Below, in pieces: positions 31,937 through 40,465 of a stretch of DNA of 43,263 nt. A program made the position numbers and the translations under genes. The notes beneath the pieces are model-generated. The model saw only the letters and a program-made list of their open reading frames with translations, was not told where the DNA came from and ran no database searches. The first letter of the stretch is position 1; every line of letters begins with the position of its first letter. This DNA is from an uncultured Alistipes sp. (GTDB taxonomy: Bacteria > Bacteroidota > Bacteroidia > Bacteroidales > Rikenellaceae): positions 1 to 43,263 of the forward strand of contig URBK01000021.1 in assembly GCA_900546065.1 (NCBI GenBank), read 5' to 3'.

Positions 31937-31962
31937 TTTGTTACATTTGTACGAATTTGTAC
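31937..31962 (+). promoter_or_regulatory. nth promoter -7 box with three TTTGTAC-type repeats
   Basis: TACATTTG at 31942-31949 fits the -7 consensus and lies 28 bases before the ATG. It is embedded in TTTGTTAC, TTTGTAC and TTTGTAC starting at 31937, 31946 and 31956, roughly one turn apart. Confidence 0.5.
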
Positions 31963-31977
31963 CTTACATCTCCGCGC

Positions 31978-32715
31978 ATGACCCTCAAACAACGATACGA
32001 CGGCGTCATAGAGTGGTTCTCGGCCAACATGCCGTCGGCCGAGAGCGAGCTGCACTATGAGAATCCCTACCAGCTTCTGGTGGCGGTGATGCTCTCGGCG
32101 CAGTGCACCGACAAGCGCGTCAACATGACCACGCCGGCGCTCTTCGCGGCCTACCCTACGCCGCAGGCTCTGGCCGCGGCTACGGCCGAAGATATATACC
32201 CCTACATACGCAGCATCTCCTACCCCAACAACAAGGCGCGCAGCCTCGCCGCCATGGCGCGGATGCTCTGCACGGAGTTCGGGGGCGAGGTCCCGAGCGA
32301 CCTCGAGGCGCTGCAGCGTCTGCCGGGTGTGGGCCGCAAGACGGCCAATGTCGTGGGGGCGGTCATCTGGCACAAGGAGGTGATGCCGGTCGATACGCAT
32401 GTCTTCCGCGTCTCGGCGCGCATAGGGCTCACGCGCGGGGCCCGTACGCCCCTGCAGACCGAACTGCAGCTCGAGAAGAACATCCCGCACCACCTGCTCC
32501 CCGTGGCGCACCACTGGCTTATCCTGCACGGACGCTACGTCTGCACGGCACGCGCACCCCATTGCGACACATGCGGCATATCGGCGTGGTGCCGCCACCA
32601 TGCCGAGGCCGGGAAAAAGGCCACCGACAAGAGTGCCGACAAGAATACCCCCAAAAGCCGCGTCCGGGGCGCGAAACAAAAAAAATCCGTCGAGGCCGCA
32701 GCGCCGAAACAATAA
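31978..32715 (+). CDS. nth: Endonuclease III, with basic C-terminal tail
   Basis: Nth is a DNA glycosylase/AP lyase removing oxidised pyrimidines. The protein has 245 residues. The helix-hairpin-helix is LPGVGRKTANVVG with catalytic K121, and D139 is in VDTHVFRVS. The 4Fe-4S ligands are C189, C196, C199 and C205 (C-X6-C-X2-C-X5-C), all at the E. coli positions plus one or two. After residue 210 there is an extra 35-residue tail rich in K, A, D and S (KKATDKSADKNTPKS), partly duplicated at the DNA level, which could bind DNA. ATG 31978 is chosen. Confidence 0.95.
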   Translation: MTLKQRYDGVIEWFSANMPSAESELHYENPYQLLVAVMLSAQCTDKRVNMTTPALFAAYPTPQALAAATAEDIYPYIRSISYPNNKARSLAAMARMLCTEFGGEVPSDLEALQRLPGVGRKTANVVGAVIWHKEVMPVDTHVFRVSARIGLTRGARTPLQTELQLEKNIPHHLLPVAHHWLILHGRYVCTARAPHCDTCGISAWCRHHAEAGKKATDKSADKNTPKSRVRGAKQKKSVEAAAPKQ

Positions 32716-32722
32716 AAACATA

Positions 32723-32730
32723 TATCTTTG
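32723..32730 (+). promoter_or_regulatory. Promoter -7 box for the S41 peptidase gene
   Basis: TATCTTTG lies 7 bases after the nth stop and 61 bases before the next ATG. No clear upstream box is seen. Confidence 0.5.
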
Positions 32731-32791
32731 GGCGAACCCGTCCTGCAAGGCGGGCCGAAAAACAACCCCTAAAAACAAGATTTCAACGATT

Positions 32792-34648
32792 ATGAAGACA
32801 ACATCATCGAAACTTACGGCAATGCTGCGCCGCACGGCCGCCGCACTTGCGCTGACGGCGACGGCGGCAGCCGCACTCGTGCTTCCGAGCTCGTGCAAGG
32901 AGGAGAAGAAGACCGACCAAGAGAAGAAGTATGTCGAGGGCGTCATAGTCCCCGCCAACAACGTATCCGACTGTTCGATGTCGGAGGCCAACATCACCGT
33001 CACCTTCGAGACGGCGGATGCCTACACGCTCGAGGCCGACAAAACGGAGATGATCACCATAGCCGCCGGACAGGAGAAGGGCGACGCGGCGGGCAAGCAC
33101 TCGGTGCGCGTGACCATCTCGCGCAACGACACCTCGGATGAGCGCACGGGACAGATATTCATCACGGTCAAGGGCTACAACCGCACGGTGCTCTATCAGT
33201 TCGTGCAGTCGGCGGGCGCGGAGGATGCCGTGGTGACGTGGATCGACCAGCGTCTGTCGAAGGAGTACTACTGGCTTGACGAGTACAACGAGAAACGCTC
33301 GTCGTTCGACTTCTCGCTCACCTACGACAAGTTCCTCTCGTCGTCGCTTCTGCAGCTGACGACCAACGGGATGGATGGCGGCCGCTACAGCGACGGCTCG
33401 CGCTACATCTACTCCTACATCATACGTACGGGCGCTGCGGGCACATCGTCCGCGACGCGTACGGCACCCAAGGTGACGGGTCTGGGACTCTACCTGACCA
33501 ATACCGTCTGGTCGCTCGACGCCCAGCGTGTAGGTTTTGCCGTCGAGCACGTCTACCCGGGCTCTCCGGCCGAGGCCGCAGGCATACAGCGCGGCGACAT
33601 CATCTCGCAGGTAAACGGCGCCGACATCACCAGCAGCAACATGCAGCAGTTGTGGTCGAACCTCAACTACAACGCCTACACTCAGGTTTCGCTGCACAAG
33701 ATCAACTGGTGGGCCACCGACCTCGAGGACGAGAACTCGCAGATGGACGTCACGCTCACGGCCGCAGCCTACAACGAGAATCCCGTGGCCTATCACGGTG
33801 TGCTTGAGATGCCCGAGAGCATAGCCGACAAGCCCAACAAGATCGGATACCTCTCATACCTGAGCTTCGACGCCGACTACGACGCCGACCTCGAAACGGC
33901 CATGGCCGACCTGAAAGCCGCAGGCGTCACGGACCTGATCCTCGACCTGCGCGACAACGGCGGCGGCTCGGTCAATTCGAGCATCAAGCTGGCGAGCATG
34001 ATCCTCGACGCCTCATACGCGGGTAAGGTCTACGCCGAGCTGCGCCGCAACCCCGCCAACCCCTACGGCGACGACACCTGCCTGCTGACCGAGCAGACGA
34101 CCAATCTGGGCATCAGGCACCTCTACATCATCGCCACGGGCAATACGGCCTCGGCCAGCGAGCTGGTAATATCGGGACTTCGCGGCCTTGACGTTCCTGT
34201 CACGATTGTCGGTGCGCGCACCGAGGGCAAGAACTGCGGTATGGATGTCATGGTCCGCACCATCGACCGCTACGACTACGAGTTCGCGCCCATCACCTTC
34301 CTCAACTACAACGCCAAGGGCTTCAACGAATTCTCGGACGGCTTCGAACCCGATGTCGACATTGCCACCTACTTTAAGGACGACGCAAACAAAAGCCACG
34401 TCAACAACGCCAGCATGTTCCCGATGCCTCTGGCACCGTGGGGCATGGCCTCTTACGACATAGCCCTTATGGAGACGATGATGCGCATCACTGGCGGCAC
34501 CTTCAAGACCGAGACAGCCGAACCGGCGCCTGCGGCCGTCACGCGCGGTCTGGCGCCCTCACGCATCACCCTGCAGCAACCCGAGCGTCCGGGCATGACC
34601 CTCACGGAGCAGGAGCGCGAGCAGATCCGCCAAGCGTCAGCACGATAA
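32792..34648 (+). CDS. S41-family C-terminal processing peptidase, lipoprotein
   Basis: A 618-residue exported serine protease. The signal peptide ends in a lipobox (LPSSC, lipidated C35), so the protein is anchored in a membrane facing the periplasm or outside. Residues 50-140 are a small beta domain of the BACON/Ig type. Residues about 230-300 are a PDZ domain (GLGLYLTNTVWSLDA, VYPGSPAEAAGIQRGDIISQ). The tail-specific protease domain follows (LILDLRDNGGGSVNSSIKL), with the catalytic Ser in TGNTASASELV and Lys480 in ARTEGKNCG. The substrate is unknown. The disordered Pro/Gln-rich C-terminus is about 60 residues long. ATG 32792 fits the signal peptide. Confidence 0.92.
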   Translation: MKTTSSKLTAMLRRTAAALALTATAAAALVLPSSCKEEKKTDQEKKYVEGVIVPANNVSDCSMSEANITVTFETADAYTLEADKTEMITIAAGQEKGDAAGKHSVRVTISRNDTSDERTGQIFITVKGYNRTVLYQFVQSAGAEDAVVTWIDQRLSKEYYWLDEYNEKRSSFDFSLTYDKFLSSSLLQLTTNGMDGGRYSDGSRYIYSYIIRTGAAGTSSATRTAPKVTGLGLYLTNTVWSLDAQRVGFAVEHVYPGSPAEAAGIQRGDIISQVNGADITSSNMQQLWSNLNYNAYTQVSLHKINWWATDLEDENSQMDVTLTAAAYNENPVAYHGVLEMPESIADKPNKIGYLSYLSFDADYDADLETAMADLKAAGVTDLILDLRDNGGGSVNSSIKLASMILDASYAGKVYAELRRNPANPYGDDTCLLTEQTTNLGIRHLYIIATGNTASASELVISGLRGLDVPVTIVGARTEGKNCGMDVMVRTIDRYDYEFAPITFLNYNAKGFNEFSDGFEPDVDIATYFKDDANKSHVNNASMFPMPLAPWGMASYDIALMETMMRITGGTFKTETAEPAPAAVTRGLAPSRITLQQPERPGMTLTEQEREQIRQASAR

Positions 34649-34663
34649 CCCAAACACGACGAT

Positions 34664-35980
34664 ATGATACAACGCAGCACAATCGCTGCCACAGCCCTAT
34701 GCTTGGCGGCGATCGTCGTTACGGCGCCCGCCGCAGCGACGACAGTAAAACAAGCGACGGCAACCGAACGACAAGCGGCGGCAACCGCCGAGAAACAAGG
34801 GACGGCGGTTCTATCTTGGAAAAACGGCCCGGCAACGGAACATGATACCCCGTCGGCGGGCTACCGCATCACACACGGGCCCTACCTTCAGGCCCTGACA
34901 TACGATGGCGTGACGGTAGCCTTCACCACCTCGGAGCGGGGGTTCTCGCGTGTGGAGGTACGTCGGAGCGACGACCCGAGCGCCGTACGCACGTGCGTCA
35001 CGGTCAACGACGGCCTTGTCGAGGCTTGGAACACGATGAACGCCATACGTATCGACTCGCTCGATGCCGCCACCGGGTATGAGTACCGCATCGTCTCGAC
35101 GCGTATAGATAAGTTCGACCCCTACGACGTGCGTTACGGCGAGAGCGTCACCACGCCGTGGTACGCCTTCCGCACGCCCGACCCCGCGGCGCGGAGCTTC
35201 ACCTTCGTTGCCATGAACGACATACACGACACGCCGCAGAAGTGCCGCCGCCTGCTCGAGACACAGCCTCTCGACGAGGCGCAGATGGTCTTCTACGTGG
35301 GTGACATGATGAACTACTTCGAGCGTGAGGACCAACCCTACGAGAGCTTCATCGATGTCTCGACCGATCTCTTCGCGCGGCACAAGCCCTTTGCCGTCGT
35401 GCGGGGCAACCACGAGACGCGCGGACGTCTGGCCCGCACCTACGGCCGATACATCCACAACACGCCCGAGGGCCACTACTACGGCTTCTACACATTCGGC
35501 GACACGGCCGTGGTGATGCTCGACTGCGGCGAGGACAAGCCCGACAGCCACGAGGTCTATGCCGGCCTTGCGGCCTTCGACGCCTACCGTCTGGAGCAGG
35601 CGGCATGGCTGCGCGAGGTTCTGCGCAGCCGCGAGTTCCGGCGTGCGCGCCACCGCATCGTGCTGCTGCACATACCTCCAGTCGACGAGCGTATGGCCCC
35701 TCAGGACGAGACCCTCGTGGGGGAGATGCTGCAATGGCACGGCAACGTGCATTGGGGCGAGATCCTGCTGCCGCTGCTCGTCGGCACGCGTATCGACCTT
35801 ATGGTCACGGCACACCAGCACTCGTTCCACCTTCTGGAGCCTCTGCGGGGCGTGCACGACTTCCCGATCATCATCAACGACAACCGCAGCGCCCTGACCG
35901 TACGCTGCGACGGCGAGGGCATCCATGTGCGCGCCACCGACATGGACGGCACGGTCAAGCTCGACACACTCTTCGAGTAG
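34664..35980 (+). CDS. Secreted metallophosphoesterase with N-terminal Fn3-like domain
   Basis: A 438-residue exported calcineurin-like phosphoesterase, laid out like purple acid phosphatases. The signal peptide covers about residues 1-25. Next is an Ala/Thr/Gln-rich linker with in-frame repeats (25-60), then an Fn3-like domain (HGPYLQALTYDGVTVAFTTS to about 170). The catalytic domain follows. Metal-binding motifs are FVAMNDIHD, FYVGDMMNYF, VRGNHETRG, IVLLHIPP and TAHQHSFHL. It starts 15 bases after the S41 peptidase stop, so the two form an operon. Likely role: release of phosphate from organic phosphates outside the cytoplasm. Substrate not known. Confidence 0.9.
   Translation: MIQRSTIAATALCLAAIVVTAPAAATTVKQATATERQAAATAEKQGTAVLSWKNGPATEHDTPSAGYRITHGPYLQALTYDGVTVAFTTSERGFSRVEVRRSDDPSAVRTCVTVNDGLVEAWNTMNAIRIDSLDAATGYEYRIVSTRIDKFDPYDVRYGESVTTPWYAFRTPDPAARSFTFVAMNDIHDTPQKCRRLLETQPLDEAQMVFYVGDMMNYFEREDQPYESFIDVSTDLFARHKPFAVVRGNHETRGRLARTYGRYIHNTPEGHYYGFYTFGDTAVVMLDCGEDKPDSHEVYAGLAAFDAYRLEQAAWLREVLRSREFRRARHRIVLLHIPPVDERMAPQDETLVGEMLQWHGNVHWGEILLPLLVGTRIDLMVTAHQHSFHLLEPLRGVHDFPIIINDNRSALTVRCDGEGIHVRATDMDGTVKLDTLFE
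34750..34808 (+). repeat. In-frame 17-bp repeats in the phosphoesterase linker
   Basis: ACAAGCGACGGCAACCG at 34750, ACAAGCGGCGGCAACCG at 34771 and a shorter ACAAGGGACGGCGG at 34795 are related. Spacings of 21 and 24 bases keep the frame and encode KQATATERQAAATAEKQGTA. Confidence 0.75.
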
Positions 35981-36031
35981 CCTCCGCCGCGCCGCAAAAC
36001 AGCCGCGCCGCCAAACAATACAAAACAACAC

Positions 36032-36060
36032 GGGCCGACACCTAGGATGGGTGCCGGCCC
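36032..36060. terminator. Terminator hairpin between convergent genes
   Basis: GGGCCG-A-CACC pairs with GGTG-C-CGGCCC around a short loop. On the minus strand it is followed by a T-rich stretch (TGTTGTTTTG), so it can end the sppA transcript. It sits between the phosphoesterase and sppA, both pointing at it. Confidence 0.7.
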
Positions 36061-36083
36061 GCGCCGTATATGGGGTGTAAGGG

Positions 36084-37895
36084 TCAACGGTCGCCGAAAC
36101 GGAAGACGTAGGGCATATAGGCATATATACCCTTTCGGCCGATCATGCTCTCGATGCGGCGGTACTCGCCGTAGAGGTCGCCCAGCTCGTTGCGGGCGGT
36201 GATCTGCTCGCGCACCTTGATGCTGAGGGTGCTGAGCATGGCCATCAGACCTGTCATCTCGTCCGTAAGCTCGACGATCTGGTAGTTGTCTCCCAGACCG
36301 GCCTTGTCCACGGCCACGGCCAGTGCGGCCTTGAGTCCGCCGCACGTATCGACAAGGCCTATCTGCTGGGCCTCGCCGCCCGACCATACGCGGCCGCCCG
36401 CCAGATCGAGCACCTTATCTATTGGGAGGTTGCGGCCCTCGGCCACGAGCGCCGTGAAGCGCGCATAGACACGGTCCACGCCGCGCATGACGGCCGCATA
36501 CTCGGCGTCGTTCAGGGGCTCCATGCCCGAGCCGACATCGGAATAACGGTTCGTGGTGACGGCGTCGTACGTAATGCCGAGCTTGTCCTTGAGCGCCTTG
36601 CCGAAAGCGGGCAGCTGGCCGTATACTCCGATCGAACCCGTGAGGGTCGTGCGGTCGGCGACGATGGCGTCGGCCGGGGCCGAGATGTAGTATCCGCCGC
36701 TGGCGGCCGTCTGTCCCATCGATATGATCACGGGCTTCTTGTCGCGCAGGAGCTCCATCTGGCGCCATATTATGTCGGCGGCGAGGGCGCTGCCGCCGGG
36801 CGAGTTCACACGTACCACAACGGCGGCAATGTCATCGTCGTCGATGGCGCGCTGCAGCGTCTGCGAGAAGTCCGCGGCGTAGATATTGTCGTCCGAACCG
36901 CTGCCGTCCATAACCATGCCGTCGGCATATACTATGGCCACCTTGGGCGCCGTGATGTTCGACACGTCGGGCATGATGTTGGCGGCGTAGTCGCCCAGCG
37001 ATATGAACTCGGGATCGGAGATGCCGTAGTCGGCCTCCATCGTCTCCATCACCTCGTCGACATACATCGTCCCGTCGACGAAGTTGTGCTCCTCGGCCTC
37101 CTGCGGCAGCAACACCTCCAGATTGTCGGCCAGACGGTTCAGCTCCGCCTCGTCTATTCCGCGTGCCGTCGAGACGGCCTCCGTCAGCACACCCCACAGA
37201 TTGTCGGCCAGCACCTGCGTCTGCTCACGGTTCTCGGGCGACATGTCGGTGCGGATGAAGGGCTCGACGGCGCTCTTGTACTTGCAGGCCGTGGGTCGCA
37301 GGATCGTCATCTCGACCCCCAGCTTGTCGATCAGGCCCTTGAAGAAGAGTGTGCTCATCGAGAGGCCCGCCCACTCGAAGCTGCCTTCGGGCTCGATGTA
37401 GATGCGGTCGGCGGCCGTCGCCAGATAGTATCCCCACTGCGTGTAGATCGAATTGTAGGCCACGACGAACTTGCCGCTCGCGGCCTTGAATTCGAGGATC
37501 GCCTGCCGCAGCTCCTCGATGGCAGCGATCTCGGCCGTGCCCATGCCCGAGAGGTTGATATATATGCCGCTTATGCGGTCGTCGGCCGCGGCGGCCTCGA
37601 TGGCGCGCAGCGCGTCATAGAGTGTGAGCTGCCCGCCCATGCTCATGGTCGCGAAGTTGAACTGCGACATGGGGTTGCGCGAGGGGGCATCCACAAGGTT
37701 CTCACGCAGGTCTATGCGCAGCACGGCCTTCTCGGGCACAGCCACCACCTCCGCCTGCATGAGGCTCGAAAGGCTCGAAAAGAGCCCCAGCCAGAACAGT
37801 CCCGACAGCACGCTGCCCGCAACTACGGCCAGCAGCGAGGCAAGGAAGACCTTGCCGAACGAGAGATGTCTCTCCTTTTTTCTGATCTCTTCCAT
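36084..37895 (-). CDS. sppA: Signal peptide peptidase SppA, 67K type
   Basis: A 603-residue tandem-domain SppA that digests cleaved signal peptides in the membrane. It has one N-terminal membrane anchor (VFLASLLAVVAGSVLSGLFW). The two ClpP-like halves contribute the catalytic dyad. The lysine lies in KYKSAVEPFIRTDMSPENR in the first half and the serine in MGQTAASGGYYISAPADA in the second, both matching the E. coli enzyme. RVNSPGGSALAADIIW and ADRTTLTGSIGVYGQLP are further hallmarks. Length fits the long, E. coli-like type. It is transcribed alone from a good promoter and ends at a shared terminator. Confidence 0.95.
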   Translation of the reverse strand: MEEIRKKERHLSFGKVFLASLLAVVAGSVLSGLFWLGLFSSLSSLMQAEVVAVPEKAVLRIDLRENLVDAPSRNPMSQFNFATMSMGGQLTLYDALRAIEAAAADDRISGIYINLSGMGTAEIAAIEELRQAILEFKAASGKFVVAYNSIYTQWGYYLATAADRIYIEPEGSFEWAGLSMSTLFFKGLIDKLGVEMTILRPTACKYKSAVEPFIRTDMSPENREQTQVLADNLWGVLTEAVSTARGIDEAELNRLADNLEVLLPQEAEEHNFVDGTMYVDEVMETMEADYGISDPEFISLGDYAANIMPDVSNITAPKVAIVYADGMVMDGSGSDDNIYAADFSQTLQRAIDDDDIAAVVVRVNSPGGSALAADIIWRQMELLRDKKPVIISMGQTAASGGYYISAPADAIVADRTTLTGSIGVYGQLPAFGKALKDKLGITYDAVTTNRYSDVGSGMEPLNDAEYAAVMRGVDRVYARFTALVAEGRNLPIDKVLDLAGGRVWSGGEAQQIGLVDTCGGLKAALAVAVDKAGLGDNYQIVELTDEMTGLMAMLSTLSIKVREQITARNELGDLYGEYRRIESMIGRKGIYAYMPYVFRFGDR

Positions 37896-37942
37896 ACGGT
37901 TATGTTGTTTATTACGTTAATCCTTGGACGGATGATATGTTG

Positions 37943-37974
37943 CAAAGATAGTGAAAGCCGAGAGCAGAGACAAA
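37943..37974 (-). promoter_or_regulatory. Promoter of sppA
   Basis: On the minus strand TTTG (37971-37974) and TATCTTTG (37943-37950) are 20 bases apart, a full match, 48 bases before the sppA start. Confidence 0.8.
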
Positions 37975-38028
37975 TCGAAAACGTAGTTTTTCTCCACAGC
38001 TCGGCACCCGATTTTACGCAACTTTCAG

Positions 38029-38036
38029 TATATTTG
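38029..38036 (+). promoter_or_regulatory. Promoter -7 box for the S46 peptidase gene
   Basis: TATATTTG fits the consensus and lies 213 bases before the ATG, giving a long leader that includes the purine-rich stretch. The upstream box is weak. Confidence 0.5.
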
Positions 38037-38249
38037 CGCCCGAGGCGCAATCGGCCCGCAACGAGAGGGATAAAAAAACAGTTGAAGCCAATGCCGCATG
38101 GGAAATACGGAACAGAAGGTGCGGAAGTGAGAAAGTGAGGCGAAAGAGGGGCAGAGAGGAAGAGAGGAAAAGTGAGAGCGGGCGAGGCGGCGCGAGAAAA
38201 TATTATAGGAGAGACAAAGCATAAAACCGAAAAAAATAAAATTCAAGGC

Positions 38250-40358
38250 ATGAAAAAACTGTTATTGACATTGGCGCTCATAGGGACGGTATGTGCCGTG
38301 CGCGCCGATGAGGGTATGTGGCTTCTGCCCTACCTTCAGAAGATGAACATCAAGGATATGCGGGCCGAGGGATGCCGTCTCACGGCCGAGGATATCTACT
38401 CGGTGAACAACTCCTCGCTCAAGGATGCCATCATCGTCTTCGGCGGCGGCTGCACGGGCGAGATCGTCTCGGACAAGGGACTTATCTTCACCAACCACCA
38501 CTGCGGCTACGGCTCGATACAGCAGCTCTCGTCGGTGGAGAACGACTATCTGAAATACGGTTTCTGGGCCTCGTCATACGACGAGGAGCTTCCCGTACCG
38601 GGTCTTACGGTGCGTTTCGTGCGCAGCATCGAGGATGTGACGGCGCAGATTCTGGGCAACGTACCCTCGATCTCGGGCGAGCAGGAGCGCGCCAAGATCG
38701 TTGCCGAGAACATCGCGGCCCTGAAGAAGGAGCTTGAGGCCGAGAACGAGGGCATGAGCATACAGATCCTGCCCTTCTTCGGCGGCAACCAGTATTTCGC
38801 CTTCGTGATGGAGGTCTTCCGCGACATACGTCTTGTGGGCACGCCCCCCTCGTCGATAGGCAAGTTCGGCGGCGACACCGACAACTGGATGTGGCCCCGC
38901 CACACGGGCGACTTCTCGGTATTCCGCGTCTATGCCGACAAGGACAACCGTCCCGCCGACTACTCGAAGGACAACCGCCCCTACGAGGCTCCGCGCCATC
39001 TGGAGATCTCGCTCGACGGCGTGCGCGAGGGTGACTTCGCCATGGTCATGGGCTTCCCGGGCTCGACCGAGCGTTACATGACCTCGTACGAGATCGACCA
39101 GACGCTCGAGGTGGACAACCCGCAGCGTATCTATATCCGCGGCCTGCGTCAGGATATCATGCGCCGCTATATGGATGCCAGCGACGAGGTGCGTATCAAG
39201 TACGCCTCGAAATATGCCGGCTCGTCGAACTACTGGAAGAACTCGATCGGCATGTCGCGCGGACTGGAGCGTCTGAACGTCAAGGCCAAGAAGCAGGCCG
39301 AGGAGGAGGCGTTCCAGAGCTGGGCCGAGAAGAACACCCTTCCCGAGGAGGGATATATCGAGGCGCTGCCCAAGATCCGCGAGGCCGTCACCAATATCAC
39401 TCCGATCTGGGCATCGATGCAGTATATTCAGGAGGCCTTCCTGAGCTCCGTAGAGCTTATCCGCAACGCCGCGCAGACGCTCGACAAGGAGCGTCTGGAG
39501 GCATTCTTCGGGGACTATGACGCGACGCTCGACCACGAGGTTGCACGCTGCATGTTCCGCATCGCGCGTGAGAACATGCGCCCGGAGGATCTGCCCTCGA
39601 TCTATGCCGACGTTATCGACAAGCGTTTCGGCGGCGACACCGACGCCTATGTCGACTGGCTCTATGAGACGTCGGCCTACACGTCGCTCGACAAGGCCCT
39701 GACGCTCACCGACGAGACGCGCAAGCAGGATCCGGCCTACGAGCTGGCCAAATCGGTCATCGAGCGCAACAACGCCCTGTCACAGGCGCGCCGCGAGTGG
39801 ACGACGCTCTACAACGAGGGTCACCGTCTCTACATTGCGGGCCTTATGCGCATGCAGCCCGACAAGGCGTGGTATCCCGATGCCAACTTCACCATACGTC
39901 TGACCTACGGACAGGTTCTGCCCTACGATCCGGCCGATGCCGTAACGTATAAATACTACACCACGCTCGACGGCGTCATCGCCAAGGAGGATCCCGAGAA
40001 CCCGACGGAGTTCACCGTGGAGGACAAACTCAAGGAGCTCTACCGCACGCGCGACTACGGCCGCTATGCCGATGCCGACGGACATATCCACACCTGCTTC
40101 CTTGCCAACCTCGACATCACGGGCGGCAACTCGGGCTCACCCGTACTGGACGGCCGCGGCCGCCTCATAGGCCTCGCCTTCGACGGCAACTGGGAGGCCA
40201 TGTCGGGAGACATAGCATTCGAGCCGGAGCTGCAGCGCTGCATCGCCGTCGACATACGCTACGTGCTGTTCATCATCGACAAGTATGCCGGCTGCAGCCA
40301 CATAATCGACGAGCTGGACATCGTTCAGGGCAAGGCCCCGAAGGCCCGCCGCAAGTAA
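38250..40358 (+). CDS. S46-family dipeptidyl-peptidase (DPP7-like)
   Basis: A 702-residue periplasmic serine exopeptidase that frees dipeptides from peptide N-termini, central to protein-fermenting Bacteroidales. A signal peptide precedes the mature start (DEGMWLLPYLQKMN). The catalytic triad is seen as His in TNHHCGYG (H84), Asp in DTDNWMWPRHTGD and Ser in GGNSGSPVLDG. A helical insertion of about 260 residues caps the active site. Near the C-terminus GLAFDGNWEAMSG has Gly where DPP11 enzymes have Arg. From what I recall of these enzymes this predicts DPP7-type preference for hydrophobic residues rather than Asp/Glu at P1. The subtype call is therefore inference. Confidence 0.93.
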   Translation: MKKLLLTLALIGTVCAVRADEGMWLLPYLQKMNIKDMRAEGCRLTAEDIYSVNNSSLKDAIIVFGGGCTGEIVSDKGLIFTNHHCGYGSIQQLSSVENDYLKYGFWASSYDEELPVPGLTVRFVRSIEDVTAQILGNVPSISGEQERAKIVAENIAALKKELEAENEGMSIQILPFFGGNQYFAFVMEVFRDIRLVGTPPSSIGKFGGDTDNWMWPRHTGDFSVFRVYADKDNRPADYSKDNRPYEAPRHLEISLDGVREGDFAMVMGFPGSTERYMTSYEIDQTLEVDNPQRIYIRGLRQDIMRRYMDASDEVRIKYASKYAGSSNYWKNSIGMSRGLERLNVKAKKQAEEEAFQSWAEKNTLPEEGYIEALPKIREAVTNITPIWASMQYIQEAFLSSVELIRNAAQTLDKERLEAFFGDYDATLDHEVARCMFRIARENMRPEDLPSIYADVIDKRFGGDTDAYVDWLYETSAYTSLDKALTLTDETRKQDPAYELAKSVIERNNALSQARREWTTLYNEGHRLYIAGLMRMQPDKAWYPDANFTIRLTYGQVLPYDPADAVTYKYYTTLDGVIAKEDPENPTEFTVEDKLKELYRTRDYGRYADADGHIHTCFLANLDITGGNSGSPVLDGRGRLIGLAFDGNWEAMSGDIAFEPELQRCIAVDIRYVLFIIDKYAGCSHIIDELDIVQGKAPKARRK

Positions 40359-40410
40359 CGACACCGCAACACATAACAAAGGCCGCAGACAACCCCGCGG
40401 CTGACACATA

Positions 40411-40447
40411 AAAAAGGATTCGCTCCCGCACGGGGCGAATCCTTTTT
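40411..40447. terminator. Bidirectional intrinsic terminator
   Basis: AAAAAGGATTCGC and GCGAATCCTTTTT are perfect 13-base complements around an 11-base loop. T-runs occur on both strands, so it ends both the plus-strand peptidase and the minus-strand hydrolase transcripts. Confidence 0.92.
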
Positions 40448-40465
40448 CCGTATTATAATCTCACA

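Larger units (their letters stand above)
37896..38249. other. Divergent promoter region with purine-rich leader
   Basis: This 354-base gap separates sppA (minus) from the S46 peptidase (plus). It contains the sppA promoter, a plus promoter box and, from about 38095 to 38225, a strongly purine-rich plus strand (repeats of GAGA, GGAA and GTGAGA). No gene is visible. Confidence 0.75.
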
